From assembly GCA_027451165.1 (NCBI GenBank), contig DAIDJX010000180.1:1-6874 (forward strand): 6,874 nt of DNA. The letters run 5' to 3'. Both the position numbers and the translations under genes were made by a program. The DNA is from Prolixibacteraceae bacterium (lineage in GTDB: Bacteria > Bacteroidota > Bacteroidia > Bacteroidales > Prolixibacteraceae). Position 1 is the first letter of the stretch; every line of letters starts with the position of its first letter. Below the pieces are notes generated by a model. The model saw only the letters and a program-made list of their open reading frames with translations, had not been told where the DNA came from and did no database searches. Shown here piece after piece: positions 5,783 through 6,874 of the stretch.

Positions 5783-6874
5783 CTAAGCACTCAATACCTG
5801 GAACAACAGGTACGACACGATCAGCGTAAAAATAATGTTGAACCCCTGGGCAGTCAGGAAGGCATAGAGCGGACGTTTGCTTTCCATGGCTTTCAAATCG
5901 GCAAAACGGGTTTCAAGGCCGATGCTGATAAAGGCCAGGTTAAACCAGAAACTGCTGAACGATTTGATCACTTTTCCTGTACCTGTTGCCGTTTCCGGAC
6001 TAAGAAAGAAGGAAAATACCAGGGATGCCAGGATAAATCCAAGCACAAACTTCGGAAAACGATCCCAGATCACACGCATTGGTACCCTTTCCCTTTTCCC
6101 TTCTCCACGGTTCCTGTAAGCCCAGAAAATGGAAATGATAAAAGCGGCTACCCCCAACAAAACATTCTGGGAGAATTTCACAATGGTAGCGTATTTAAGT
6201 CCGGTTTCACCGGCAATGGTACCGGCAGCCACAACAGCCCCGGTTGTATCAATGGTTCCGCCCAACCAGGCGCCGGTTACTGCTTCCGACAATCCTATCC
6301 ACTTCGCCAGAATCGGCATCAGCAGCATCATAGGTATGGCCACTATCAGTACGAGCGAAATAATGAAGGAAAGTTTCTTCTTGTCGCCGTTGATGGCGCC
6401 CGCAGTGGCGATGGCTGCTGAAACCCCGCAAATAGAGACTGCGCTGGCTAACATCGTGGAAAACTCATCATCCACCTTCATCTTTTTAGCCACCCAAAAG
6501 GCAAAATACCACACGCCGAATACAACGATCACCGCCTGGATGATGCCGAAAGCGCCAGCCGACAGGATGTCTTTAAAGAGAATGGTAGCCCCCAGGAGCA
6601 CGAGCCCGATTTTTACGTACAGTTCAGTCAGAACCCCTGCCCTCAGCCAGTCAGGAATCCGCACCAGGTTACCGATCAGCAAACCGATCAGCAATGAAAA
6701 CAGTACGGTCTCCAATCCTGCATTTTTGAAGTGGGTATAAGAAGAGACGAAAAGCGCCAGAAATGCCAGCACACAAACGGTCAGAAAACCTGTGGCAAAG
6801 TTTTTAAGTTTGTCCCCACTGAGGATGACTCCCAAAGCAGAGAAGATCCCGAAAATAAGGAAGGTTGAAATCAG
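5783..6874 (-). CDS. YeiH-family putative sulfate exporter, N-terminus beyond the window
   Basis: A polytopic inner-membrane protein of the YeiH/UPF0324 (putative sulfate exporter) family, of which 363 C-terminal residues are visible. Family marks, numbered from the window edge, are the glycine-rich LLIGLLIGN (about 61-69), KIGLVLLGATILF (88-100), SICGVSAAIATAG (147-159), GAWLGGTIDTTGAVVAAG (201-218), KFSQNVLLGVAAF (233-245), and the near-terminal SFWFNLAFISIGLETRF (308-324). About nine to ten hydrophobic segments are visible, with a basic loop RNRGEGKRER near 254-263. A TTG at 6835 could act as a start, but the frame stays open and hydrophobic (TFLIFGIFSALGVIL) to the right edge, and longer family members of about 420 residues have further helices there. 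The true start therefore lies outside. The transported ion is not proven; sulfate or sulfite is the family assumption. Confidence 0.88.
   Translation of the reverse strand: MISTFLIFGIFSALGVILSGDKLKNFATGFLTVCVLAFLALFVSSYTHFKNAGLETVLFSLLIGLLIGNLVRIPDWLRAGVLTELYVKIGLVLLGATILFKDILSAGAFGIIQAVIVVFGVWYFAFWVAKKMKVDDEFSTMLASAVSICGVSAAIATAGAINGDKKKLSFIISLVLIVAIPMMLLMPILAKWIGLSEAVTGAWLGGTIDTTGAVVAAGTIAGETGLKYATIVKFSQNVLLGVAAFIISIFWAYRNRGEGKRERVPMRVIWDRFPKFVLGFILASLVFSFFLSPETATGTGKVIKSFSSFWFNLAFISIGLETRFADLKAMESKRPLYAFLTAQGFNIIFTLIVSYLLFQVLSA

Noticed and set aside
5750..6740. Long plus-strand frames (5750-6421 and 6129-6740) opposite the exporter gene
   Set aside because: Both lie wholly or almost wholly antisense to a convincing YeiH-family gene. 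Their translations show no recognisable domain, and the first one starts inside the heptamer repeat. They are shadow frames.
6833..6835. TTG at 6835 as the start of the exporter gene
   Set aside because: The frame stays open to the window edge with hydrophobic, family-like sequence, and longer homologues have extra helices there. The gene is treated as cut by the window.

Overview
The window looks like a chromosomal segment from a Bacteroidota bacterium, probably an environmental polysaccharide- or protein-degrading Bacteroidales/Marinilabiliales relative. That assignment is inferred from four things: a type IX secretion (Por) sorting-domain-like module in a secreted subtilase; a lone copy of a domain I associate with Bacteroidota rhamnogalacturonyl hydrolases (DUF4350-like); A-rich gene leaders mostly lacking Shine-Dalgarno sequences; and TAnnTTTG-like -7 boxes. 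No rRNA, tRNA, CRISPR array, insertion sequence or phage gene was seen.

Layout. Positions 1-150 hold the 5' end of an unrecognised glycine-rich membrane-type protein on the minus strand, leaving the window at its left edge. A noncoding stretch (151-426) carries an 11-bp direct repeat and a terminator-like hairpin. Next come two minus-strand genes: a DJ-1/PfpI-family protein (427-1005) and a 724-residue secreted subtilisin-like protease (1236-3410). A 194-bp divergent promoter region (3411-3604) separates these from two plus-strand genes: a secreted WbsX/GH99-like putative glycoside hydrolase (3605-4831) and a secreted DUF4350/glutamine-amidotransferase-fold-like protein (4923-5714). A heptamer-repeat hairpin (5711-5778) lies between that pair and a convergent minus-strand YeiH-family putative sulfate exporter (5783-6874), whose N-terminus lies beyond the right edge.

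How the genes relate. The WbsX/GH99-like protein and the DUF4350-like protein are co-directional, 91 bp apart and both carry signal peptides. They plausibly form a small glycan-processing operon in the cell envelope. The subtilase is divergently transcribed from them and may share the control region. The DJ-1 gene, the left-edge fragment and the exporter show no clear functional link to the pair or to each other.

The most unusual points are the domain order of the subtilase (a sorting-domain-like fold near the N-terminus instead of at the C-terminus), its very short spacing between the presumed catalytic Asp and His, and the multi-register heptamer hairpin between the convergent genes. I did not find convincing evidence of a wholly new multi-gene system.
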